Of a stretch of DNA of 64,000 nt, positions 1 through 8,815 are shown piece after piece. The notes under the pieces were generated by a model. The model was not told the DNA's origin. It worked only from the letters and a program-made list of their open reading frames with translations, and did no database searches. Each line of letters opens with the position of its first letter. Position 1 is the first letter of the stretch. The translations under genes were made by a program, and so were the position numbers. The stretch is from CAYSWV01 sp964434865 (lineage in GTDB: Bacteria; Cyanobacteriota; Cyanobacteriia; Thermostichales; Thermostichaceae): the NCBI GenBank assembly GCA_964434865.1, contig CAYSWV010000008.1:59494-123493 (forward strand), given 5' to 3'.

Positions 1-2
1 CT

Positions 3-1559
3 TCGCTTTGGGATATGACCTTGCTTTATGTGGTGAGTGAGTTAGGTAAAACAGTCTTGCAGACTCGCGATCAACAGGAGCTTGTGAGGCGATGCCGTTC
101 TATCTTAGCTTTACTTGAGCCAGATCATAACGCTCCTAGCCTTGAATTGGAGCACTCTTTAGCTACTAAACCCCTGGAAACTCGTCGACTATTGATGATT
201 AATAATCTGGCTAAAGCCTTGATTCGAGGTTTGGTTGACCATTTGATCTTGCGAAGACAGCCGTTGAATGATCTGGACCAGTATGAATTTACCGATTGGC
301 TACTACAGCATGGGGCTTGGGACACAACCGTGGAGTCAGCTATTGTGCGGGTCTACTATGATTTGCTGTTTGCCTTCAAGCAGGGGATTCCTGATCGGGC
401 ACATCGCAGTTTAGGAACAGCAGCAGCCTTGCGTTGGATGTTGCAGCTCAACTTTAGCTATAGCGGATCCATTATTTGGAAAATGCAAGCTGGGATGGGG
501 GATACCATTTTTGCTCCGTTGTACCAGTTACTCAAAGAGCGCGGTGTTAAATTTAAATTCTTTCACTATGTGACTCATTTAGGTCTGGGGGAAACAGCAA
601 CTAGTATTGAAACTATTCAGCTTCATCAACAAGCCCAGCTTAAAGTAGATACTTATGCTCCTTTAATCCGGGTTAAAGATCTGTATTGCTGGCCAGCAGA
701 ACCGCTTTATGACCAATTGGTAAACGGTGATCAACTCAAGGCAGCTCAGGTTGATTTAGAGTGCTTTTGGACTCAGGGGACTTCTGGTACCTCTATCACA
801 CTGCAACGAGGACAGGACTTTGATCTAGTGCTCCTGGGGATTTCAATTGGAGCTTTACCCTATATAGCTAGCGAACTGATCGAGGCCAATCCTCAATGGC
901 AAGCTATGATCCAACACCTCAAAACCGTGCCCACCTATGGAGCTCAAGTCTGGTTTAAGCCAGATCAAGCCAATGGGATTGAATCATCCCAGCTCATAGG
1001 TGCTTATCTTGAACCCTTCAGTACCTGTGCTGATATGAGCTATTTGATCAAGCAAGAAACCTGGCCTGAAACAATGATGCCATCTAAGTTAGTTTACTTG
1101 ACAGGTACCCTTGAAGATATGGGTATTCCAGATCCAACCCATGTTAATTTTCCCGCGCAGGAATTAACCAAACTCTCAGACCAGTTTGACGAGTTCATGA
1201 CATCGACAGCCGCCTATCTCTGGCCCCAGCTGCATCAAAAACCACCCTCATTGAGTGTACAGTCACACTATTTGAAAGCTAATGTAAGCCCCTCAGAACG
1301 GTATGTTTTATCTACACCTAATAGTTACAAATACCGCCTTAAAGCAGGTGAGTCTGGCTTTTCCAATCTCTTCTTAACGGGTGATTGGATCGATAATAGT
1401 ATGAATTCTGGGTGTGCTGAGGCGACCGTAATGTCAGGCATGCAAGCAGTCCGAGCCATTTTAACCCAGTGGTTTGGACTCATCTACGAGCGCCAGATCA
1501 TTGGTGAAGATGACTCTTGGCTCGATTTACCTGAAGATTTCAATCCACACACCTTTTGA
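3..1559 (+). CDS. FAD-dependent oxidoreductase, amine-oxidase/phytoene-desaturase-like (5' end outside window)
   Basis: The reading frame is open from the first bases, so the N-terminal part, including the expected Rossmann dinucleotide fold, lies upstream of the window. The visible part of about 518 residues ends with a motif typical of the C-terminal FAD contact in the phytoene desaturase/amine oxidase superfamily (FLTGDWIDN, then GCAEATVMSG). Proteins of this type oxidise or desaturate hydrophobic substrates such as carotenoids or isoprenoids, but the substrate cannot be read from the sequence. The last 76 bases overlap, tail to tail, the 3' end of the GGDEF-EAL gene on the other strand. 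The family assignment is fairly secure; the specific function is unknown. Confidence 0.75.
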   Translation, partial: SLWDMTLLYVVSELGKTVLQTRDQQELVRRCRSILALLEPDHNAPSLELEHSLATKPLETRRLLMINNLAKALIRGLVDHLILRRQPLNDLDQYEFTDWLLQHGAWDTTVESAIVRVYYDLLFAFKQGIPDRAHRSLGTAAALRWMLQLNFSYSGSIIWKMQAGMGDTIFAPLYQLLKERGVKFKFFHYVTHLGLGETATSIETIQLHQQAQLKVDTYAPLIRVKDLYCWPAEPLYDQLVNGDQLKAAQVDLECFWTQGTSGTSITLQRGQDFDLVLLGISIGALPYIASELIEANPQWQAMIQHLKTVPTYGAQVWFKPDQANGIESSQLIGAYLEPFSTCADMSYLIKQETWPETMMPSKLVYLTGTLEDMGIPDPTHVNFPAQELTKLSDQFDEFMTSTAAYLWPQLHQKPPSLSVQSHYLKANVSPSERYVLSTPNSYKYRLKAGESGFSNLFLTGDWIDNSMNSGCAEATVMSGMQAVRAILTQWFGLIYERQIIGEDDSWLDLPEDFNPHTF

Positions 1560-4500
1560 TGATGCTGAGTAATAAAGGCTTGGATTTCATTGGCTGGCAA
1601 GGGTGAACTTAATAAAAAGCCCTGCACTTCGTCACAGTGTAAGGCATCTAGTAACCGATACTGCTCAACAGTTTCAACTCCTTCAACAATCACTTTTAAT
1701 CCCAAGGTTTGACTTAGAGTCACAATGCTTTCAATAATGGCCCGATCAACAGGATCGTCTGTCATGGTGTGCACAAAGGATTTATCAATTTTTAAACAGT
1801 GTAAGGGAAAGCGCTTTAGATAAGTGAGTGAACAATAGCCAGTCCCAAAATCATCCATAGAGAGTTGGATCCCCATGCTACGCAACTGATGGAGTAATTC
1901 AATGGTGAGATTGACATCGCCCATAGCTAAACTTTCTGTAATTTCTAAGTCAAGCTGGGCCGGATTGAGCGCTGTATAGGTGAGGAGAGTTTGAATTTTT
2001 TCGATGATTTGGGGTTGAAACTGTCGAGCTGATAAATTGACAGCAACAGTAATCGGGTCTAGGCCTGCTGCTTGCCAGTTAAGGAGATCTTGACAAGCTT
2101 GCTCTAAAGCCCAGTCCCCAATTGGAATCACCAGACCGTTTTCTTCAGCTATAGGGATAAAGTGTTCTGGTGTTAAAAAGCCTAAATGAGGGTGGTGCCA
2201 ACGGACCAGAGCTTCAACTCGTGTGATCAGCCCGGTTTGTAGAGTCAGGGAGGGTTGATAATGTAAGACAAGTTCTCCTCGTTCCAAGGCACGGTGTAAA
2301 TCATTCCCCAGCTTTAGTTGGTGGGACACATCGGAATTAATCTGATGCGAATAGAAATGGTAAGCGTTCCGGCCTTTGGCCTTGGCTCGATACAAAGCTG
2401 TATCTGCATTTTTAATCAATGTCGTTGGATCTTGGCCATCATCTGGAAACAAAGCAATTCCAATACTAGTGGTAATATAGAGTTCATGATTTTGCAGTTG
2501 GATCGGTACTCTCAACGTAGCCTGCATGTGATCCAATCTATGAGTAATATCATCAGTCGATTGAATATCGTTTAACAAAATAGTGAATTCATCCCCTCCC
2601 CAGCGAGCTATCGTATCTCCTGCCTGCAATTGAGCCTCAAGCCGCCTTGCCACTACTTGTAAGAGTTGATCTCCAACCACATGACCTAAGCCATCATTGA
2701 TCGTTTTAAATCGATCGAGATCTAGAAATAAAATGGCTACATGGGAATGATGTCGCTGAGCTGACTTGAGGGCAATAGTCAGTCGATCATCAAATAAACC
2801 TCGGTTGGGTAAGCCTGTGAGTGAGTCATGTAAGGCTTGATGTAACATGCGTTCTAAGGCTTGATGACGTTCAATGGCCCCACCCAGGCTACCTGCCAAC
2901 GCAGCCAGAATAGACAGCTCCCCTTTTGACCACAGCTCTTGTGCTGAATCCTGATCAAAGCCCACAAAGTCAACGCCCATAAAGCCCCAAAAGTTGCCCT
3001 TAACAAAAATGGGCAGTACCAAGATCGATTGACTTTGATGGAGACGCAATAAATGTTGTTCCTGAGCTGGAAAACTCTCAATCAGGCCATGAACAGCAAA
3101 ACCAGCCGATAACTTGTGATACCAGCGTCGATAGACGGGAAAGTAGGGAATATTGTCTAACAAAGCTGGTTCTCCCTCTATGGACGTTGGGGGGGATGTT
3201 TGGGGATTAACCCATTCATAGCGGAGGCTACAAGCCGGCTCTTCAGTGTGAGGATGAGCGTGATTTTCAAACACAAAAGCTCGGGCCACCCCCATGACCG
3301 ATCCCATAGTTTGCAGTGCTTTCACAATACCTTGGGAAATATCAACATGGGTCAGTAACTCATTCGTTGCTTCTGCCACAGCTTGGAGTAAGTCATCTCG
3401 TCGATGTAAAGCTTCTTCAACTTGCTTCCGCTGAGATATATCTTCAACAGTTCCTTCATACCCGACTAAACTCCCCTGATCGTAAATAGCTCGAGCGGAC
3501 TCTGAGATCCATAGTTTCGATCCATCTTGGCGATAAATTTCCGATTCAAACCCAGCAACATAGCCATCGGTTTCAAGACCCTGAAGTAAACTAAGCCAGC
3601 GGTCCTGCTTGACGTAAAGCTGAGATTTAAGATCTAGTCCTGATTGCAAGAGCTGTTCAGCAGAATCATACCCTAGCAAGTGGGCCATCATGGGATTAGC
3701 AATGAAATAGTAGCCTTTAATACTAGCTTGATAAATACCCTCAACCGCATTTTCAAAAATACTACGGTACTTGGCTTCAGCTTGACGTAAAGCGGCTTCA
3801 GACTTAAAGTGTTGAGTGATGTCTCGGTAGGTTCCCAGTAGTCCAATGATACCGCCATCCGTTCCCAACAGCGGCACTTTTGTTGTCTCTACCCAAGCTT
3901 GTTGCCCCTCAGACTGGATCATTTCACTAATCATATTTAAGATAGGCCGACCAGTTTCAAGGACATAGCGATCATGGGTTTGAAAGATTTCTACTTGTTG
4001 AGGGGGCCACGGTAGATCAGAGTCTGTCTTACCAATGATATCAACCGGATCAGATAAACCTGCATCTCGAGCCCCCACCCTATTGCACCCTAGGTAATTG
4101 AGCTGGGTATCTTTCCAAAACACAGCTTGTGGGATAGTATTCAACACTAATTTGAGCATCAATTGAGAGTCTTGTAAGGCTTCAAGGGCTAGGATTTGCT
4201 CAGAAATATCCTCAACAATACCAAAAGCAAACAAGGGTCGGTGCGTTCGATCACGAACTAGTGAGACACTCAGTCGGACCCAGATCAGGTGACCTTCTTT
4301 GGCCAGATATCGCTTTTCAATTAAAAAGTTGTCCTTTAATCCCTGGGCTAAGTCCAGATAGAGCAAATATTCACGCTGTCGATCATCAGGATGAGTCAAA
4401 TCTAGGGTGTTGATTGTTTGCAGTTCCGCACCGCTGTAGCCTACCATAGCCTGAAAGGCACTATTGCTATCTGCAATCTGACCATCTAGATGAGTAACTT

Positions 4501-5011
4501 CAAGTCCAACCGCTGCCTGTTCAAATAAAATTCTAAAATCTGACTTACTTTGCTTTAAAGCAGCCTGAGTTTGATCTAGGCTTTTATAAAAATAACTGAC
4601 AGGAGATGAATAAGAGTCCAGGGAGTGCGGCCAAGTCTGGCAAGTCCCTAGTATCCCTACCTGTTGATAAGGTATCAAGGTAAAGACCAACTCTGCCTGA
4701 TCAGGGTCGATTTTGAAGCTGAGAGGTTGCTGAATCTGGTTACATAAATGCAAATGGGCCTGAATCAAATCCTGAACAGTCGCAAGGTGGCTAGTTTCGA
4801 GAAGTCTGGCTAATGGAACAGGGGTAGGGCTGGAACGTAATCCCCATAGTTCTAAACATCTGTTATTAATCCGGTGGAGCCAGATGCTCTGATTCTCAGT
4901 GGATAAGGATAGTTGTACCAAAAACCAGCCTTCAGCGATCATGTCCAAGAGTTGGGAGAGAAACTCTAGCGAAGGCAAGGTCATTGGATCATAGTCAAAG
5001 TCATCATACAT
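1484..5011 (-). CDS. PAS-PAS-PAS-GAF-GGDEF-EAL cyclic-di-GMP signalling protein
   Basis: This is a 1,175-residue multidomain protein that probably makes and/or degrades cyclic di-GMP. Three PAS regions (roughly residues 150-280, 290-420 and 420-550), each followed by an EDIS- or RDIT-type PAC ending, precede a GAF-like region (about 550-740), a GGDEF domain with intact signature RWGGDEF, and an EAL domain with VEALVRW and DDFGTGY. Both catalytic signatures look intact, so a bifunctional enzyme is possible. I see no membrane segment, which suggests a cytoplasmic sensor. An in-frame TTG lies 51 bases further upstream, but the ATG at 5011 is preceded by GAGG at six bases and is preferred. The C-terminal 25 residues beyond the EAL domain are encoded where the gene overlaps its convergent neighbour. 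Confidence 0.9.
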   Translation of the reverse strand: MYDDFDYDPMTLPSLEFLSQLLDMIAEGWFLVQLSLSTENQSIWLHRINNRCLELWGLRSSPTPVPLARLLETSHLATVQDLIQAHLHLCNQIQQPLSFKIDPDQAELVFTLIPYQQVGILGTCQTWPHSLDSYSSPVSYFYKSLDQTQAALKQSKSDFRILFEQAAVGLEVTHLDGQIADSNSAFQAMVGYSGAELQTINTLDLTHPDDRQREYLLYLDLAQGLKDNFLIEKRYLAKEGHLIWVRLSVSLVRDRTHRPLFAFGIVEDISEQILALEALQDSQLMLKLVLNTIPQAVFWKDTQLNYLGCNRVGARDAGLSDPVDIIGKTDSDLPWPPQQVEIFQTHDRYVLETGRPILNMISEMIQSEGQQAWVETTKVPLLGTDGGIIGLLGTYRDITQHFKSEAALRQAEAKYRSIFENAVEGIYQASIKGYYFIANPMMAHLLGYDSAEQLLQSGLDLKSQLYVKQDRWLSLLQGLETDGYVAGFESEIYRQDGSKLWISESARAIYDQGSLVGYEGTVEDISQRKQVEEALHRRDDLLQAVAEATNELLTHVDISQGIVKALQTMGSVMGVARAFVFENHAHPHTEEPACSLRYEWVNPQTSPPTSIEGEPALLDNIPYFPVYRRWYHKLSAGFAVHGLIESFPAQEQHLLRLHQSQSILVLPIFVKGNFWGFMGVDFVGFDQDSAQELWSKGELSILAALAGSLGGAIERHQALERMLHQALHDSLTGLPNRGLFDDRLTIALKSAQRHHSHVAILFLDLDRFKTINDGLGHVVGDQLLQVVARRLEAQLQAGDTIARWGGDEFTILLNDIQSTDDITHRLDHMQATLRVPIQLQNHELYITTSIGIALFPDDGQDPTTLIKNADTALYRAKAKGRNAYHFYSHQINSDVSHQLKLGNDLHRALERGELVLHYQPSLTLQTGLITRVEALVRWHHPHLGFLTPEHFIPIAEENGLVIPIGDWALEQACQDLLNWQAAGLDPITVAVNLSARQFQPQIIEKIQTLLTYTALNPAQLDLEITESLAMGDVNLTIELLHQLRSMGIQLSMDDFGTGYCSLTYLKRFPLHCLKIDKSFVHTMTDDPVDRAIIESIVTLSQTLGLKVIVEGVETVEQYRLLDALHCDEVQGFLLSSPLPANEIQAFITQHHQKVCGLKSSGKSSQESSSPMIWRS

Positions 5012-5276
5012 TCTTAACCTCAAACCTAATAAACTAGACTTAGTTTCAAATTTATCTCTCAAACTCTATTAAAAGCTCACAGCTGAGACTATTTCCAGAT
5101 CACAAATGGCTAAGATCATAATAAAGTCCAGGTCAGGTATAGTTCATCATAGATTAAACCCGCTTAAGCTTGCTAGAGTCTTGGATACTCAAGCTCTAAT
5201 TAAGCAACACGCTTATGTTTAGTTTGAGTTAAATGAATGGGAAAAACTCTAGTATTAACCTCTAGTAATCAATAGA

Positions 5277-6014
5277 ATGATGTCGTCTTATTCATTACGT
5301 ATAGCTGATATTCCAGTTAGTGATCGTCCCAGGGAACGGTTATTAACCATGGGAGCTAGAAGTTTAGCTAATGCTGAGTTGCTTGCTCTTTTACTGGGAA
5401 CAGGTCAAGGGCCTGGGAAACTATCTGCAGTTGGATTAGGGCAACTGATCCTGTCTGAACTCAGTCAGCATGATGCTGATCCGTTGAGTATGTTACGAGA
5501 TACCGGATCTCCAGAGCTACTTCAGATTGAAGGGGTGGGGCCTGCAAAAGCCGCCACTATCCTAGCAGCGATTGAATTAGGGCGGCGGGTCTTTCTAGCT
5601 CGACCTAACGAACGCACGGTCATTGATTCACCTGAAGTCGCGGCATCGGTTCTGAGTGCGGAAATGACCTGGGCAACTCAAGAGCATTTCGCTGTGATTT
5701 TACTGGATATCAAACACCGTCTCATTGGCCAACATATTGTTACTAAAGGCACAGCTACCGAAACCCTTTCACACCCAAGAGAAACTTTTAAAATAGCCAT
5801 TCGACAAGGTGCTACTCGCATCCTGATTGCCCATAATCATCCATCCGGCCATCTTGAACCCAGTCAGGATGATATCTATCTCACTCAACAATTACTCCAA
5901 TCGGGCCAAATCTTAGGCATCCCTGTACTGGATCACCTAATTCTAGGAGCAGGTCGTTTTGTCAGCTTACGACAACAAACCACTCTGTGGTCGGATTTTC
6001 CCCAGGAGGACTAA
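5277..6014 (+). CDS. radC: RadC/JAB-domain protein
   Basis: This 245-residue protein has the RadC (UPF0758) architecture: an N-terminal helix-hairpin-helix-like region (IEGVGPAKAATI, about residues 84-95) followed by a JAB/MPN domain with the metal-binding motif HNHPSG and a downstream Asp (SQDD). The length is normal for the family. RadC was once linked to DNA repair, but its biochemical role is unsettled; the JAB fold suggests a zinc-dependent hydrolase. Two adjacent ATG codons are at the start; the first is used here. The stop codon overlaps by 4 bases the stop of the convergent gene at 6011-6502, leaving no room for a terminator between them. Confidence 0.92.
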   Translation: MMSSYSLRIADIPVSDRPRERLLTMGARSLANAELLALLLGTGQGPGKLSAVGLGQLILSELSQHDADPLSMLRDTGSPELLQIEGVGPAKAATILAAIELGRRVFLARPNERTVIDSPEVAASVLSAEMTWATQEHFAVILLDIKHRLIGQHIVTKGTATETLSHPRETFKIAIRQGATRILIAHNHPSGHLEPSQDDIYLTQQLLQSGQILGIPVLDHLILGAGRFVSLRQQTTLWSDFPQED

Positions 6015-6502
6015 CGGGGTGCCAGCACAACATCAGATTCCCAAAATCCTAAACATTGCCCTTGATCGATTACAGTTAGAAAATGCCGACAGGCATTCAA
6101 AGTTAATTGGAGCCAGAATTCCCTCAAAAACGGCTGAGCCACAATGACAGGATAGAGATGCTCACCAACTACTATTTTCAAGAAGCAATCCTCATGACTT
6201 AGATCTTCAAATTGCACTAAACCTCCATAACCCCAATCATTAATTTGGCTTGCTAATTTTAAACTTAGATCGGGACTGTCTACGCACAACTGAATCCCTT
6301 GCTGAGGAATAGCTCCCATGCTTAAGGGACTGGAGCGAGGTGTGGCTTCTCGAAACTGTAAGGCTTCAGCTCCTGATAGGTAGATGATTTCTCCCCAGAA
6401 GGGGATCCCTTTTTCCCATCGCTCTAACGGAGGTAAGGTAAATGTCCCAGCCAGTTGACGCTGTCGGAGTTGATCTTGAAGATGCTGACTAGATGTGGTC
6501 AT
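6011..6502 (-). CDS. conserved hypothetical protein downstream of moaE
   Basis: This 163-residue soluble protein has no signal peptide, membrane segment or catalytic motif that I recognise. It starts at an ATG 27 bases after the end of moaE on the same strand, so the two are probably cotranscribed. The sequence is rich in aromatic residues and Leu and looks like a compact globular domain, for example around GYGGLVQFEDLSHEDCF. A role in molybdenum-cofactor metabolism is possible only by position. It overlaps radC by 4 bases at the stop codons. Confidence 0.7.
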   Translation of the reverse strand: MTTSSQHLQDQLRQRQLAGTFTLPPLERWEKGIPFWGEIIYLSGAEALQFREATPRSSPLSMGAIPQQGIQLCVDSPDLSLKLASQINDWGYGGLVQFEDLSHEDCFLKIVVGEHLYPVIVAQPFLREFWLQLTLNACRHFLTVIDQGQCLGFWESDVVLAPR

Positions 6503-6529
6503 GAGAGCTACCCATTGCCATCCCGTGAC

Positions 6530-7030
6530 TCAGAGATGTTGTTGATCACAGGCTCCGATGTTAACCCATTCACTAGCTCCATCCTGCCAATACTCTTTTT
6601 TCCAAATGGGAGCATGATGCTTGAGGCTATCAATAGCATACTGACAAGCGGCAAAGGCTTCGGCTCGATGAGGCATCCCCACGGCCACTAGCACGCTAAT
6701 TTCACCAATAACCAGTCTGCCAATGCGATGGTGGATCACCACTGAATTGACATCGGGCCATTGGGTTTGGATCTGATCGGCGATGGTTTTAAAAATCTGG
6801 AGCGCCATAGGTTCGTAAGCTTGATACTCCAGGTACTTCACAGCTCGACCACTAGTCTGGTTTCGGACCGTTCCACTCATCATTACCACAGCGCCATTAG
6901 CAGCTTGACTAGCCTCTTGATAGACTTGCTCAACCCTAAGAGGAGCCATCGTGATAGTGAAGTCGGTATGAGTCGATAAGTTTTGTTGCAAAGAGGCTGA
7001 CTTGGTGTATGAGCGCGGTGACATCATCAT
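6530..7030 (-). CDS. moaE: molybdopterin synthase catalytic subunit MoaE
   Basis: MoaE is the large subunit of molybdopterin synthase; with the thiocarboxylated MoaD it converts precursor Z (cPMP) to molybdopterin. Visible family motifs are the SGTVRNQTSGR loop, LEYQAYEPMA, VVIHHRIGRLVIGE and the C-terminal IWKKE, where the catalytic lysine is expected. The protein is 166 residues, about 15-20 longer than average because of an N-terminal extension beginning with three consecutive Met codons; which of these is used cannot be decided. No moaD, moaA or moaC is visible nearby. The following gene probably belongs to the same transcript. Confidence 0.9.
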   Translation of the reverse strand: MMMSPRSYTKSASLQQNLSTHTDFTITMAPLRVEQVYQEASQAANGAVVMMSGTVRNQTSGRAVKYLEYQAYEPMALQIFKTIADQIQTQWPDVNSVVIHHRIGRLVIGEISVLVAVGMPHRAEAFAACQYAIDSLKHHAPIWKKEYWQDGASEWVNIGACDQQHL

Positions 7031-7169
7031 CGATCTGACAAAAAACTAACTTTAGCCTCTATTTTAGTTTAGAGTCTGAGCATTTTAGCTTAAACTCTTT
7101 AGTTGGTAGCTGCTGCTTCAAGATTATTCAAGTCCTTCTACTGCGCCTTTATTCAGGGTTTTATTGCTA

Positions 7170-8735
7170 ATGACACGTCCAAGGTTAGCGTCAGAGTCAA
7201 CTGTGATCCAACGGATTGCTCGATGGCTAGGTCTGGAGCGATCCTTAGCTCCGTCTAGTCCCACTCAACAACCCAACCGGATCCAGACACCACAACTTAA
7301 GCCATCCTCAAGGTCCAAGATCTTATTTGCGGCAGCTGAGGTGTCTCCGCTTGCTAAAGCGGGTGGTATGGCTGATGTAGTGGGTACCTTACCGCCAGTC
7401 CTTAAACGCATGGGACTAGATGTCCGAATTATCATGCCATATTACAGTTTGTTGGCCGGTAAGATCGAAGCCCTAGGGGCTGCCGTTTGGTCTACCGATA
7501 TCATGTACCACACGGCCCATATTTATGAGACGGTTCTACCCAACACACCCGTGCCACTTTACCTGGTTGATCATCCGGTGTTTCAACACCCGCAAATTTA
7601 CGGTGGTGATAATGAGGCCTGGCGCTTCACCTTTTTCTCCAATGCCGTTGTGATGTTTGCTTGGGAGTACTGGCGTCCTGATGTCGTTCACTGTCATGAC
7701 TGGCATACCGGCATGATTCCCGTTTGGCTACATCAAACACCTGATATCGGCACCCTATTTACGATTCATAATCTGGCCTATCAAGGGCCAACTCGTGAGG
7801 AGGTAGAACAGCTCACGTGGGTCCCCGCTTACATGGCTGCCCATAACATGATGGCAGGGGGCATTATGTACGCGAATCAGGTCAATACGGTTTCTCCCAA
7901 CTATGCCAAGGAGATCACAACACCAGCTTACGGCGAAGCCTTGCAGGAACTCCTTCGAGAAAAGGGAACCCGCCTCCATGGGATTCTAAACGGGATTGAT
8001 CCTCAGCAATTTGATCCAGCTACAGACTCCAACCTAAAGCAACCCTTTAGTCCTTCAGTACTTGATCAACGAGAGCCTAACAAAGCGGCTTTACAAACTG
8101 AGCTAAACCTTCCAGTTGAACCTGAGCTTTTGGTGATTGGGATGGTCAGCCGTCTAGTTGAGCAAAAAGGAATTGATATTGCGATCCCAGCTATAGAACT
8201 TGCTATGGCTTATACCAATATCCAATTTGCCATTTTAGGTAGTGGTCAACCTGAGTATGAAGTCAGACTACAAGCTCTAGCTGATCGGTTTCCACAACGG
8301 ATTGGCTTTCAACAAAAATTTGACCCACAATTAGCACAACGGATCTATGGGGGTTCAGATGCTTTTTTGATGCCCAGTCGTTTTGAACCCTGTGGAATCA
8401 GTCAAATGATTGCCCTGCGGTATGGTTGTGTGCCAATCGTGCGACGGACAGGCGGACTAGCGGATACAGTGATTCATCATCAACCCCGTAAACAGTTGGG
8501 GACTGGCTATTGCTTTGATCAATATGATGCTTTCGATCTCTACACCGGTATAGTTCGTACTTGGGAAGCTCACCAACATCAAGAGCAGTGGCGGCAACTG
8601 CAATTACGAGGGATGGCTGTTGATCATAGTTGGGAGCGATCCGCTCAGACCTATCAAACTATCTATGAGGTGATTATTCAAGAAGCTACTCCGTTTAAAG
8701 AAGAACAAGCTAAACTTAAGACAGTTAAAGCGTAG
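7170..8735 (+). CDS. glgA: glycogen synthase (ADP-glucose:1,4-alpha-D-glucan glucosyltransferase)
   Basis: This GT5 enzyme transfers glucose from ADP-glucose to the growing alpha-1,4-glucan in glycogen synthesis. It shows the N-terminal KAGGMADVVG motif (the ADP-glucose-binding KxGG element), the DWHTG motif, the MVSRLVEQKG start of the C-terminal Rossmann domain, and SRFEPCG and RRTGGLADTV near the end. The ATG at 7170 is chosen over the TTG six bases upstream. There is an unusual 45-50-residue polar, Pro/Ser-rich extension before the normal start of the catalytic domain (KILFAAAEVSP). Cyanobacteria often carry two glgA paralogues; which one this is cannot be decided here. Confidence 0.93.
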   Translation: MTRPRLASESTVIQRIARWLGLERSLAPSSPTQQPNRIQTPQLKPSSRSKILFAAAEVSPLAKAGGMADVVGTLPPVLKRMGLDVRIIMPYYSLLAGKIEALGAAVWSTDIMYHTAHIYETVLPNTPVPLYLVDHPVFQHPQIYGGDNEAWRFTFFSNAVVMFAWEYWRPDVVHCHDWHTGMIPVWLHQTPDIGTLFTIHNLAYQGPTREEVEQLTWVPAYMAAHNMMAGGIMYANQVNTVSPNYAKEITTPAYGEALQELLREKGTRLHGILNGIDPQQFDPATDSNLKQPFSPSVLDQREPNKAALQTELNLPVEPELLVIGMVSRLVEQKGIDIAIPAIELAMAYTNIQFAILGSGQPEYEVRLQALADRFPQRIGFQQKFDPQLAQRIYGGSDAFLMPSRFEPCGISQMIALRYGCVPIVRRTGGLADTVIHHQPRKQLGTGYCFDQYDAFDLYTGIVRTWEAHQHQEQWRQLQLRGMAVDHSWERSAQTYQTIYEVIIQEATPFKEEQAKLKTVKA

Positions 8736-8815
8736 GGGTATCCGATCAGCCAAGTAACTGAAGCAGCAAAGATCTGATCTATGTCATGCTTTAGCTATAA
8801 AGTGCAATCGTTATC

